NCBI RefSeq assembly: GCF_030931715.1
Contig: NZ_CP133261.1
Location: 62,001-126,000 of the forward strand
From: Tissierella sp. MB52-C2
GTDB taxonomy: Bacteria > Bacillota > Clostridia > Tissierellales > Tissierellaceae
DNA: 64,000 bases
Reading direction: 5' to 3'
Under the pieces are notes generated by a model. The model was not told where the DNA came from, did no database searches, and worked only from the letters and a program-made list of their open reading frames with translations. The position numbers were made by a program, and so were the translations under genes. Below are positions 15,471-24,324 of this stretch, piece after piece (within the stretch, counting starts at the first letter, position 1; every line of letters starts with the position of its first letter).

Positions 15471-17447
15471 ATGAGAAAAGAATATGTTGAATATATGAAG
15501 GATTTACCTATAAATATTTTTCTAGCAAATATTATGGAATATCCAATTCATTGGCAGGATTCTATTCAAGTTTTATTTGTACTTAGGGGAACCATAGATG
15601 TAGGAGTAGAAAATGAGATTTATACCCTAGGAGAAAAAGAAATAGAAATAATAAATTCAAATGAAGTTTATAGTATTAAATCTAAGGATCCCGATAATTT
15701 AGTACTAATACTTAATATCGATCCAAACTTTTTTGAAAAATATTATGATGATGCCAAGGAAGTCTTTTTTTATACTGATTCCTCAGGTGAAAAAGGTCAA
15801 GAGGATGAGAAATATTATGAACTTAGAAGGTATATCTCCATACTTGTATATGAAGCAGTGATGAAAATAGATGATTATGAAGATAAAATAGAAGAATATC
15901 TGTTGGATATGATGTATCATTTGCTTAATAATTTCCACTATCTATTCTATGAAGGAGAAGAAAGTCTTAAAGAAGATGAAGAACAGTTAGAAAGGTATCA
16001 TAGAATAGTTAAATATTTAAGTAATAACTATATGAATAAAGTCAGTTTACAAGATATTGCAGATAAGGAGTTTTTAACTTCTCAGTATCTATCCTATAAG
16101 ATAAAGGATATATTTGGACAGGGTTTTAATGAATACCTGAACCAAATTAGAGTAGAAGAATCTACTAAACTATTATTAGATACAGATAAAAATATTTCTG
16201 AAGTATCGGAAGAAGTAGGATTTTCACATGTAAGATATTATAATAAGCACTTTAAAAACCACTATAATTGCACACCTATGCAATATCGTAAGAAAAATAA
16301 AGTCAGTGAAGAACGTTTGGAAGATATGACTAATATTAATTATTTAGAGATTAAAGAAGCCTTTCCATTCTTAATCCATTACATGGAAGATTATGAAAGA
16401 TATAATTATGATAATAAGATAATCAAAATTGATATAGACCTTAAAAAGGATACAATAGGATCATATATAAAACCAGATTTAATAGACTTAGGAGATATAT
16501 ATCTTCTTTTAGAAGAAGAAAATAGAAGATTATTAGAAGAAATTCAGAGGGAAATAAGATTTAAATACTGTATAGTAAATCGATTATTTTCCGAAGACAT
16601 GGACATCTATAGAGATAAAAATCATAAGTTTATTAATTGGACTAGAGTTGAAATCATACTAGATTTTCTAAAGGAGAAAAATTTAATTCCAATAATCAGG
16701 ACAGAAAATGTAGAAAAATATATAATAGATGATTTCGTAGAACACTTTTCTAACCTTTATGAAGAAGACGTTGGAGAATGGTTAAATATTGAAGTAGATA
16801 GTCTAGAACCATATTTTCCAAAGAAGACTATAAGTCCAATCCATGATAAACTGGCGATTGTACCCTATATTCTATATAACTACATTCATTTAAACAATAG
16901 AATAGTTTTAAATATGGTAGACGAAATATCTAAGGAAACCATTCTTTATAATGATACTTTCTTTGGAGGTAAGGGAATATTTACATCTAACTCTCTAAAG
17001 AAACCTTCATACTATGGATATATGCTATTATCCCTTTTAGGAGATACCATAATAGATAAGGGAGAAGGTTATATAGTAACAAAATCAGAATATGGATATC
17101 AGATAATGTTGTTTAATCCTATAGAAGTAGATGAAGAATTAATATATGGGGAAAGCCCCCTTGAAAAGATTAAAGAAAGAAAAATATCTTTAAATATATT
17201 AAATATGGAAAGTGATTTCCAAGTCACAAAATATGTTTTAGATAAAAGATATGGTTCAGTATATGATAAATGGATTGGATTAAATAAGCCTGAAAGGTTA
17301 GACAGTGATAATTGGGAATTATTAAAGGAATATGTTCATCCCAGTGTATCCTTCTATTATGGCAAAAAATCTAATGTATATAATACTGTAGCCAATGTAA
17401 AACCTTATGGAGTAGTATTATTTGTATTAAACAGTGTACTTAATTAA
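15471..17447 (+). CDS. AraC-family regulator with C-terminal glycoside-hydrolase-like domain
   Basis: 658 residues in three parts. Residues 1-165 form a cupin-like sensory domain with HWQDSIQVLFVLRGTIDVGVENE. Residues about 176-276 are a double AraC HTH ending in VGFSHVRYYNKHFKNHYNCTPMQYRKK. The rest resembles the GH39-type barrel found in large AraC regulators of this build, with an SPIHDK...VPYILYNYIH region; the usual catalytic acids are not obvious, so it probably binds rather than cleaves sugars. It begins 22 bases after the P-II gene and may be co-transcribed. Its target genes are not evident nearby. Confidence 0.82.
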   Translation: MRKEYVEYMKDLPINIFLANIMEYPIHWQDSIQVLFVLRGTIDVGVENEIYTLGEKEIEIINSNEVYSIKSKDPDNLVLILNIDPNFFEKYYDDAKEVFFYTDSSGEKGQEDEKYYELRRYISILVYEAVMKIDDYEDKIEEYLLDMMYHLLNNFHYLFYEGEESLKEDEEQLERYHRIVKYLSNNYMNKVSLQDIADKEFLTSQYLSYKIKDIFGQGFNEYLNQIRVEESTKLLLDTDKNISEVSEEVGFSHVRYYNKHFKNHYNCTPMQYRKKNKVSEERLEDMTNINYLEIKEAFPFLIHYMEDYERYNYDNKIIKIDIDLKKDTIGSYIKPDLIDLGDIYLLLEEENRRLLEEIQREIRFKYCIVNRLFSEDMDIYRDKNHKFINWTRVEIILDFLKEKNLIPIIRTENVEKYIIDDFVEHFSNLYEEDVGEWLNIEVDSLEPYFPKKTISPIHDKLAIVPYILYNYIHLNNRIVLNMVDEISKETILYNDTFFGGKGIFTSNSLKKPSYYGYMLLSLLGDTIIDKGEGYIVTKSEYGYQIMLFNPIEVDEELIYGESPLEKIKERKISLNILNMESDFQVTKYVLDKRYGSVYDKWIGLNKPERLDSDNWELLKEYVHPSVSFYYGKKSNVYNTVANVKPYGVVLFVLNSVLN

Positions 17448-17544
17448 TATTTTTTTGGATTATTTTAAGGTTTTGTGAAATCCGAATTTCTTCAAAACCC
17501 AAAAATAGTCCAAAATAGATACTAAAGAAGTGAATGAAAAGAAG

Positions 17545-17585
17545 CCTCCATTTATGTTAACATAATAGGGTAAGATAAATGGAGG
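17545..17585 (+). promoter_or_regulatory. Inverted repeat that would mask the MATE gene Shine-Dalgarno
   Basis: CCTCCATTTA (17545-17554) is perfectly complementary to TAAATGGAGG (17576-17585), 21 bases apart. The GGAGG of the second arm is the ribosome-binding site of the gene at 17593, so the stem would block initiation. A TTTTATT run follows, so weak termination is also conceivable. No known riboswitch fold is recognised in the 145-base leader. Confidence 0.5.
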
Positions 17586-17592
17586 TTTTATT

Positions 17593-18993
17593 ATGGGTAA
17601 AAACAATAAATTATTTGGAGAAGAAAAGATCGGGAAATTGCTTCTTAAATTTTCTATCCCAATAATAATTTCATTCTTAGTATCGGAATTATATAATATG
17701 GTAGATACTTTATTCGTAGGCAGAAATGTAGGGGGATATGGAATAGGTGGATTGGTACTGGTATTTCCTATACAAAGAATAATAATAGCATTGGGATTGA
17801 TGATAGCAGTAGGTTCATCTACAGCATTTTCTAGAGCTAATGGGGAAAATAACTTTGAAGGGTCTAGGAAGGTTGTTAAAAATGGTTTTTCTTTCTGTTG
17901 TTTACTAATGGTATCAATAACAGCTATTGTATTTATTTTCTCGGAAAAGATACTTATTGGGCTTGGTGCCAGTGAGCAGATATTACCTTATGCAAAAGAA
18001 TATTTAGATATAATAATATTTGGTTCTACATTCTTAACCTTAACGACTTTTATTTCCAATATTATGATAGCCGTAGGTAATAACAAAGTTTCAATAATAA
18101 GTACCAGCATAGGAGCTATAGTAAATATAATACTTGACTATATTTTAATTGTAGAATTTAAAATGGGAGTTAAAGGTGCAGCAATTGCTACCGCAGTTTC
18201 TCAAGTTATAGGGTTTATCTATGCATACTATAATTATTCAAAGATAAAAAAAGAATATAAGATACCATCAGGTTTTGAAATAGATAAAAAAATTATAGTA
18301 CCAATTGTACTGGTAGGTCTATCTGCATTTATTGTAGAGTCAGAAGATGGATTCTTAATGGCAGTACGTAATCATTTATTAGTTAGTACAGCAGGAGATA
18401 CGGGAATTGTAGTATTAGGCGTTATATCTAAGGTTTATATGTTCTTATTTATAACAATGTTTGGAATAGCTTCAGCCATGCAGCCAATAGCAGCATTTAA
18501 TGTGGGAGCAAAAAACTATAAAAGATTAAAAACAGTAATGCAGAAAACTACTATATATGCTTTTATTACATCTTTAATAATGTGGATAGGCTCAATGATT
18601 TTTGCACCACAATTAATATCCATATTTGTAAAAGAACCTGATATAATAGCCGAATCTGTAAAGGCATTTAGGATAGTAGTATCGGTACTTCCTATAGCTA
18701 GTATCTATTATGTGTCTATATTTTATTTCCAAGCATTGGGAAAAGCAAAGACATCAATATTTTTATCAATATCTAAACAATTGATATTAACTATACCAGT
18801 ATCTATTATATTAGTAAAAGTATTTAATTTAGGAGCCATGGGAGTTTGGTTAGGATATCCAATTTCAGACCTTTTAGCAAGCATTGGTTCATATATGCTA
18901 ATTAGAGAAGAAGGGCATGAATTAAATATGAAGATAGAAAAAGCAAATGCAAATGCAAAAGCAAAGGGAACGGTTCCTTTTGCATCAAATTAG
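17593..18993 (+). CDS. MATE-family multidrug/metabolite efflux transporter
   Basis: 466 residues, twelve predicted helices. The opening LLLKFSIPIIISFLVSELYNMVDTLFVGRNVG is the MATE signature, followed by an NIMIAVGNNKVSIISTSIGAIVNIILDYILI segment and, in the second half, a GIASAMQPIAAFNVGA motif. It expels cationic drugs or metabolites using Na+ or H+. The start lies just after a GGAGG that is paired in the upstream stem. The C terminus ends in a small KANANAKAKG repeat of no known meaning. Single gene with its own terminator. Confidence 0.9.
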   Translation: MGKNNKLFGEEKIGKLLLKFSIPIIISFLVSELYNMVDTLFVGRNVGGYGIGGLVLVFPIQRIIIALGLMIAVGSSTAFSRANGENNFEGSRKVVKNGFSFCCLLMVSITAIVFIFSEKILIGLGASEQILPYAKEYLDIIIFGSTFLTLTTFISNIMIAVGNNKVSIISTSIGAIVNIILDYILIVEFKMGVKGAAIATAVSQVIGFIYAYYNYSKIKKEYKIPSGFEIDKKIIVPIVLVGLSAFIVESEDGFLMAVRNHLLVSTAGDTGIVVLGVISKVYMFLFITMFGIASAMQPIAAFNVGAKNYKRLKTVMQKTTIYAFITSLIMWIGSMIFAPQLISIFVKEPDIIAESVKAFRIVVSVLPIASIYYVSIFYFQALGKAKTSIFLSISKQLILTIPVSIILVKVFNLGAMGVWLGYPISDLLASIGSYMLIREEGHELNMKIEKANANAKAKGTVPFASN

Positions 18994-18997
18994 AATA

Positions 18998-19037
18998 AAA
19001 AAGGTAGAAGCATATTAAAGTGTTTCTACCTTTTTCT
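18998..19037 (+). terminator. Intrinsic terminator after the MATE gene
   Basis: Arms AAAAAGGTAGAAGCA and TGTTTCTACCTTTTT (one G-T pair) with an 8-base loop and further T residues. Confidence 0.85.
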
Positions 19038-19128
19038 TTTTCGTTTTAAAACTATATTTAAACTAAATTGATTTCAAAAAGGCCTCCTTGAAATGTTTCG
19101 ATAGAAACTTTTTTTATTTATAAAAGTA

Positions 19129-19203
19129 TTGAAAAACTGTATCGGAAGTGTTATTATATACACAAGAACACTACATAAGATAAGAAAACAATGTATCGAT
19201 ACA
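19129..19203 (+). promoter_or_regulatory. Promoter and palindromic site upstream of the ECF S component
   Basis: TTGAAA (19129-19134), 17 bases, TATTAT (19152-19157). Downstream, TGTATCGATACA (19192-19203) is a perfect palindrome, and a half-site TGTATCG sits in the spacer at 19139-19145. The arrangement suggests a repressor site, with no regulator assigned. Confidence 0.5.
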
Positions 19204-19224
19204 AATAGAAAGGAGAGCAGGAAA

Positions 19225-19719
19225 ATGAAAGATATTAACACTAAAATAATAACTAGAATGGCTGTTTTAATGGCATTAACTACAGTAATGACTATGGTAA
19301 TCCATATTCCTACAATAGGTACAAATGGATATCTAAACTTAGGAGACATGGTGGTATTTTTAGCAGCTTTAACTCTAGGAAAAAAAGGTGGATTTTTAGT
19401 AGGAGGTTTAGGTTCTGGATTAGCAGATATATTGTTGGGATATAGTCACTATGCTCCTATTACCTTCATAGTAAAAGGACTAGAAGGATATATAGCTGGA
19501 AAAATACTTGAAACTAAATTAGGTCAAGATAAACCAATCATAGCTACAGTAATAGGTGGAGTATGGATGGCCTTTGGATATTATTTTGCAGAAATATTTA
19601 TGTATGGAGCAAAGGCGGCATTAGCCTCTATACCAGGAAATCTAATGCAAGGCTTACTTGGAGCTGTTGCAGCAGTAGTCTTATTTGGAGCATTAAAGAA
19701 AACAAAAGTAGTAGGTTAA
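19225..19719 (+). CDS. ECF transporter substrate-binding (S) component
   Basis: 164 residues, six helices. ITRMAVLMALTTVMTMVIHIP opens like ECF S proteins, and YLNLGDMVVFLAALTLGKKGG and GLGSGLADILLGYSHYAPITFIVKGLEGYIAG are typical of the ThiW/HmpT/riboflavin-like group. It would bind a vitamin or its precursor and use a shared energising module encoded elsewhere. ATG 19225 follows AAAGGAGAG; longer in-frame starts run through the promoter region. Substrate is undetermined, and no riboswitch is recognised in the leader. Confidence 0.85.
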   Translation: MKDINTKIITRMAVLMALTTVMTMVIHIPTIGTNGYLNLGDMVVFLAALTLGKKGGFLVGGLGSGLADILLGYSHYAPITFIVKGLEGYIAGKILETKLGQDKPIIATVIGGVWMAFGYYFAEIFMYGAKAALASIPGNLMQGLLGAVAAVVLFGALKKTKVVG

Positions 19720-19726
19720 TATATAA

Positions 19727-19762
19727 AATCAAAAAACCACTGATAAAGTGGTTTTTTTGATT
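19727..19762. terminator. Bidirectional terminator
   Basis: AATCAAAAAACCACT and AGTGGTTTTTTTGATT around a 5-base loop, between convergent genes. The stem touches the last codons of the aldehyde dehydrogenase. Confidence 0.85.
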
Positions 19763-21131
19763 ATAAAAACTTCTTAGCTAATTTTAAATTACTTTCTTTA
19801 TATGGTGGATATAATAAATTGCTATCAACTGTCCCCATAGACTTAAATATACTTTTTTCATGGGAAAATGTATCAAAGGTATATTTGGAATGATACCTTC
19901 CCATACCACTAAATCCAACTCCACCAAAAGGAAGATTAGTATTAGCAACATGGGTTATTAAATGATTTATACAGCCACCGCCAAACCGAAGATTTTGTAA
20001 AATATAATCTTCCATAGATTTATTTTTTGTAAAAAGATATAAGGCTAATGGATAAGGGTTTTCTCTAACAATATCTATAACTTCTGAAATATTTTTATAT
20101 GTCATTATAGGAAGAATAGGACCAAAGATTTCTTCCCCCATAATTGGATGACTTATATCTATACCGTCTATCAATGTAGGAGATATAAATCTGTTTTCTT
20201 TATTATAATCTCCCCCAACTAATATATTAGTTTCCTGTAGTAAACCCACTAGTCTATTAAATCTTTTTTCATTGATTATCTTTCCTAAATCCTTAGATTT
20301 TTCAGGACTATCACCGTAATATTTTTTAATATAAAATTTCATTCTTTCGATTAATACGTCTTTTTTAGACTGGTGTATTAGCAAATAATCAGGAGCTACA
20401 CAGGTTTGACCTGCATTATAAAACTTCGCCCAAGTAATCCTCTTAGCAGCTAAATCTATATCTGCGTCATCGTGAACTATGGTAGGAGATTTTCCACCTA
20501 GTTCAAGTGTTACAGGGGTTAAGTGTTTTGCAGATAATTCCAGTATTTTTTTACCTACATTTATACTGCCTGTGAAGAATATATGGTCAAATCTATAATT
20601 CTCTATTAAAGGTGTCACCACTTCAGAACCTGCACCTTCTACTACACTAATATAACTATCCTCAAAAGTATTACTAATAATCTTTGAAATCACTTTTTCA
20701 GTTTCCCTTGATTGGTTCGATGGTTTTAATATTACGCAGTTACCAGCGGCAATAGCTCCAATTAAAGGTGAAATAGCCAATTGGAATGGATAATTCCATG
20801 GGCTAATTATAAGGACTACACCTTTAGGTTCGGGATAAAGAAAACTAGTGGCTGGTTGTAGATATATAGGTGTAGAAACTTTTTTAGATTTCATCCAAGT
20901 TTTTAGGTTTTTTATGGCATGATTTAATTCTTGATATACTACTCCAATTTCAGCTGTATAGGATTCAAAAGTAGGTTTACCCAAATCTATAGATAAGGCA
21001 TTTATTATATCTTCTTCATTTCTCTTTATTTCATCTCTAAGTTTTTTAAGTTGATTTATTCTAAATTCATAGCTTCGAGTCTCACCCTTATGGAAGTATT
21101 CTTGTTTAGAATTATATGGATTTTCTATCAT
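19761..21131 (-). CDS. Aldehyde dehydrogenase (ALDH3-like)
   Basis: 456 residues, the short length of the class 3 group. Landmarks in order: VVLIISPWNYPFQLAISPLIGAIAAGN, FTGSINVGKKI, the general-base glutamate in LELGGKSPTIV, catalytic cysteine in YNAGQTCVAPDYLL, and EEIFGPILP. It oxidises an aldehyde to the acid with NAD(P)+. It is transcribed away from the HTH-cupin/glycyl-radical operon at 21.3 kb, with 177 bases between them. An aldehyde made or handled by that operon would be a natural substrate, but that is inference. Confidence 0.9.
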   Translation of the reverse strand: MIENPYNSKQEYFHKGETRSYEFRINQLKKLRDEIKRNEEDIINALSIDLGKPTFESYTAEIGVVYQELNHAIKNLKTWMKSKKVSTPIYLQPATSFLYPEPKGVVLIISPWNYPFQLAISPLIGAIAAGNCVILKPSNQSRETEKVISKIISNTFEDSYISVVEGAGSEVVTPLIENYRFDHIFFTGSINVGKKILELSAKHLTPVTLELGGKSPTIVHDDADIDLAAKRITWAKFYNAGQTCVAPDYLLIHQSKKDVLIERMKFYIKKYYGDSPEKSKDLGKIINEKRFNRLVGLLQETNILVGGDYNKENRFISPTLIDGIDISHPIMGEEIFGPILPIMTYKNISEVIDIVRENPYPLALYLFTKNKSMEDYILQNLRFGGGCINHLITHVANTNLPFGGVGFSGMGRYHSKYTFDTFSHEKSIFKSMGTVDSNLLYPPYKESNLKLAKKFL

Positions 21132-21243
21132 AGGATCAATCCTTTCTACGGTTTTCTGATAGTTTTATTGTATCACAAAAATGTAGAAATATAATTGAAA
21201 CTTATTATTTAAAATTATTTAATAAAACGAAATCAGAAAATTA

Positions 21244-21272
21244 TTGAAATGCTTTTCCCTATAACTTATAAT
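21244..21272 (+). promoter_or_regulatory. Promoter of the HTH-cupin regulator
   Basis: TTGAAA (21244-21249), 17-base spacer, TATAAT (21267-21272), 36 bases before the start codon. Confidence 0.65.
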
Positions 21273-21308
21273 TGAAAGTATAATTATTAATAGAAAGGTT
21301 TTTAGAAT

Positions 21309-21857
21309 ATGAAAGATCCATCATCTAATATTTCTGCAACTTTAAAAAAGGTGCGGTTTGAAAGAGGTTTAACATTAGAAGATACATCTAATTTAACAGG
21401 TGTAAGTAAGGCTATGCTAGGACAGATTGAAAGAGGAGAGTCAAATCCAACTATATCAACACTGTGGAAAATATCCACTGGTTTAAGGGTCTCTTTTTCA
21501 GAGTTATTAAGCAGCGAAATAAATGATTATGAGCCAATGAACTTAGAGGAACTAGAACCAGTATATGAATCAAATGGTAAAATGATGTTATATGATGTAT
21601 TTCCATTTAATCCTATATCAGGATTTGAATATTTTTATATTAAGCTACTTCCTGGAGCAAAACATATATCTACACCTCATGAAAACTCCATAAATGAATA
21701 TATTATTGTCACAAAAGGAACTCTTAAATTAACTGTAGATAAAAATACATTTGAGCTTAAGGCACCTTCCGCATTATCATTTAAAGCTAATATAGAACAT
21801 TCATATAGTAATCCATATGATGAAGAAGTTATATTTCAAAATATAGTCAAGTATTGA
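21309..21857 (+). CDS. XRE-family regulator with C-terminal cupin domain
   Basis: 182 residues. Residues 8-65 are a Cro/C1-type HTH with LKKVRFERGLTLEDTSNLTGVSKAMLGQIERGESNPTISTLWKI. The last 80 are a cupin with a PGAKHISTPHENSINEYIIVTKGTL core carrying metal-ligand-type histidines. Such proteins sense a small molecule in the cupin and control adjacent catabolic genes. A terminator follows and the glycyl radical enzyme gene starts 97 bases downstream, so it is likely the local regulator of that gene and perhaps of the divergent aldehyde dehydrogenase. Confidence 0.9.
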   Translation: MKDPSSNISATLKKVRFERGLTLEDTSNLTGVSKAMLGQIERGESNPTISTLWKISTGLRVSFSELLSSEINDYEPMNLEELEPVYESNGKMMLYDVFPFNPISGFEYFYIKLLPGAKHISTPHENSINEYIIVTKGTLKLTVDKNTFELKAPSALSFKANIEHSYSNPYDEEVIFQNIVKY

Positions 21858-21897
21858 ATTTATTCAGAAGGCTTTGAATTCTTCTGAATAAATTTTT
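21857..21897 (+). terminator. Intrinsic terminator between the regulator and the glycyl radical operon
   Basis: 14-bp arms AATTTATTCAGAAG (21857-21870) and CTTCTGAATAAATT (21881-21894), 10-base loop, then TTT. Confidence 0.8.
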
Positions 21898-21954
21898 AAT
21901 ATTTAGTATGTTATAACGCATAATAAATGTAAAAACATAAAGGGGGATAAAAAT

Positions 21955-24324
21955 ATGATTACAGAAAGAATAGAAGCAGCAAGAAAGAATTATATAAACT
22001 CTAAACCAGCTATTTCTTATGAAAGGGCAAGAATTTGGACTGAATCTCATAAAAAAACTGAAGGTGAATCAGTACCCATAAGAAGGGCCAAGGCTTTCAG
22101 AGATACCTGTGAGGAAATAGATGTAAATATTTTTGAAGGAGAACTCATAGTAGGAGCCATAGGTGAGTTTAGAAAATGTGGTATTTTAACACCTGAATTT
22201 TCTTGGACTTGGGTAGATAGGGAAATGGATAGCTTCCATAAAAGAGTACAGGATCCATATATTATGACAGATGAACAAAGAGAATATGTAAGAAAAGAGA
22301 TATTTCCTTATTGGAAGGGAAAATCCTTAGAGGAATCATTTTTGGCTCAATTACCTAAGAAAACTGCAAAAGTTGTGGTAGATACAGGTATTGTAGATAA
22401 TGATTCTAAGTGGAGACAGGCAGTTGGTGAAGTAACTCCAGATTATGAGGATGTTTTATTTAAAAGGGGCTTTAGTGGAATAATTAAAGATGCAGAAGAA
22501 AACATATTAAATTTATCAGATACTTCTCCACAAGATTTAAAGAAAAAAGACTTCTATGAATCTATTATCATTACATCAGAGGGAATTGTCACCCTTGCTA
22601 AAAGATATTCTAAAAAAGCAAAAGAAATGGCAATGAAGGAAAATAATGACTTGAGGAAAATTGAACTTTTGAATATTAGTGAAATATGCAATAATATACC
22701 AGAAAATCCTCCAACAAACTTTTATGAAGCTATCCAGTTTATTTGGTTTACACAAATTGGCGGGATATTATCTGAAAATCCATTGGCACTTAATGTTGGA
22801 AGATTTGATCAGTTTATGTATCCTTATTATAAATCTGATATAGACAAGGGAACAATGACTCAAGATGAAATTCAAGAGTTAATTGAAGCTTATTGGATTA
22901 AGCTTTCCGAATGGGTTTGGACAATTTCAGCTAATACGGCAGAGTTTTTTGCAGGATATAATCAATTCCAAAACTTAACAGTTGGTGGTAAGACTAGAGA
23001 AGGTAGAGATGCCACTAATGATCTATCTTATATGTGTCTGAAGGCAACTGAAAGAGTGAAGACCCATCAGCCTGGACTTAGTGTTAGAATTCATCAAGAT
23101 CCGCCAAGTGAATTTTTAGAAGCAGTAACTTATTTAGTAAGTAAGGGCACTGGTTTTCCTGCTATTCATAGTGATAGTGCAGGTTATCAAATGCTTATTA
23201 ATGCCGGTTATGAACCAGAAGATGCAAGGGACTGGAATAACTGTGGATGTGTAGTTCCACATTTTAGAAAAACAGGAGAATGGACATCGGCAGTTAATAT
23301 TAACTTTACTGCTGCTTTAGAGTTTGCTTTAAATGAAGGTAGAAGTAGAATAACAAATGAAAAGATAGGTTTAGATGAAAAAGATCCAAGAACATTTGAA
23401 ATCTATGAAGAAGTAGAAAAGGCTTTTTATAGGCAGTTTGATAATTTGATTAAACATTCAATTATTGCAACTATATTGGCACAAAAGCTTCACAAAGAAA
23501 TGGTTCCAAGACCATTCCTATCATCTTGTATAGAGGAATGTATAATACAAGGAAAGGATTTAGTTGATGCAGGAGCAAAGTATAATTTAGGGCCAGTTCT
23601 TACGGGAATAGGTCTTGCAGTTACTTCTAATTCCTTAGCTGTCATAAAGAAACTAGTATTTGAGGATAGGGTCACGACTATGGAAACTATTATAGATGCC
23701 ATTAATGCTGACTGGGAAGGATACAATGATTTGAGAAATCTAGCTCTAGGAGTTCCTAAGTATGGTAATGATATGGACTATGTAGACGATATAGCTATTA
23801 AAATTGCTAATTATTATTATAAAGAAGTGCATAAATATAAAGATATAGATGGTAATCATTTTAACACAGCCTTCATGGGAATTTCAAATTACTTGCCAAC
23901 AGGAAAGGTAGTTGGAGCAACACCCTGTGGAAGAAAAGCTAAAGAGCCACTATCAGAAGGGGTGTCACCATTTGCGGGAAGCGATGTATCTACTCCCTTA
24001 GCAGCTATGCGTTCTGCTGCAAAGCTTAATCAAGATGTTCACTCTGGAGGCACATTACTTAATTTAAGGTTAAATGAAGAGTTAGTAAATACAAAGAGGG
24101 GTCAGAGAAATTTAGGTGCAATGATTCAATCCTTCTTCTCTCTTGGAGCATTTCATGTTCAATTTAACACCATATCTACTGAAATGTTGCGTAAAGCTCA
24201 AAAAAATCCAGAGGATTATAAGGACTTATTAGTTAGAGTTGCTGGATATAGTACACAATTTGTTAATTTATCAAAATCTATGCAAGATGCAATAATAGCG
24301 AGAACTGCTCATGAAAAGTATTAA
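21955..24324 (+). CDS. Glycyl radical enzyme, PFL-like, substrate unknown
   Basis: 789 residues. The C-terminal radical box RVAGYSTQFVNLSKSMQDAI places the radical glycine at residue 764, 25 from the end. The catalytic loop reads DWNNCGCVVPHFRKTGEW, with Cys430 and Cys432. Dehydratases and lyases of this superfamily (glycerol, propanediol, hydroxyproline, choline) carry GCVE with a catalytic glutamate. Here valine follows, and PFL's CC pair is also absent, so the reaction is neither a standard dehydration nor formate release. Decarboxylase-like or C-C lyase chemistry are options. RBS GGGGGAT. Its activase overlaps the gene end by 14 bases. No microcompartment shell genes are near. Confidence 0.9.
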   Translation: MITERIEAARKNYINSKPAISYERARIWTESHKKTEGESVPIRRAKAFRDTCEEIDVNIFEGELIVGAIGEFRKCGILTPEFSWTWVDREMDSFHKRVQDPYIMTDEQREYVRKEIFPYWKGKSLEESFLAQLPKKTAKVVVDTGIVDNDSKWRQAVGEVTPDYEDVLFKRGFSGIIKDAEENILNLSDTSPQDLKKKDFYESIIITSEGIVTLAKRYSKKAKEMAMKENNDLRKIELLNISEICNNIPENPPTNFYEAIQFIWFTQIGGILSENPLALNVGRFDQFMYPYYKSDIDKGTMTQDEIQELIEAYWIKLSEWVWTISANTAEFFAGYNQFQNLTVGGKTREGRDATNDLSYMCLKATERVKTHQPGLSVRIHQDPPSEFLEAVTYLVSKGTGFPAIHSDSAGYQMLINAGYEPEDARDWNNCGCVVPHFRKTGEWTSAVNINFTAALEFALNEGRSRITNEKIGLDEKDPRTFEIYEEVEKAFYRQFDNLIKHSIIATILAQKLHKEMVPRPFLSSCIEECIIQGKDLVDAGAKYNLGPVLTGIGLAVTSNSLAVIKKLVFEDRVTTMETIIDAINADWEGYNDLRNLALGVPKYGNDMDYVDDIAIKIANYYYKEVHKYKDIDGNHFNTAFMGISNYLPTGKVVGATPCGRKAKEPLSEGVSPFAGSDVSTPLAAMRSAAKLNQDVHSGGTLLNLRLNEELVNTKRGQRNLGAMIQSFFSLGAFHVQFNTISTEMLRKAQKNPEDYKDLLVRVAGYSTQFVNLSKSMQDAIIARTAHEKY

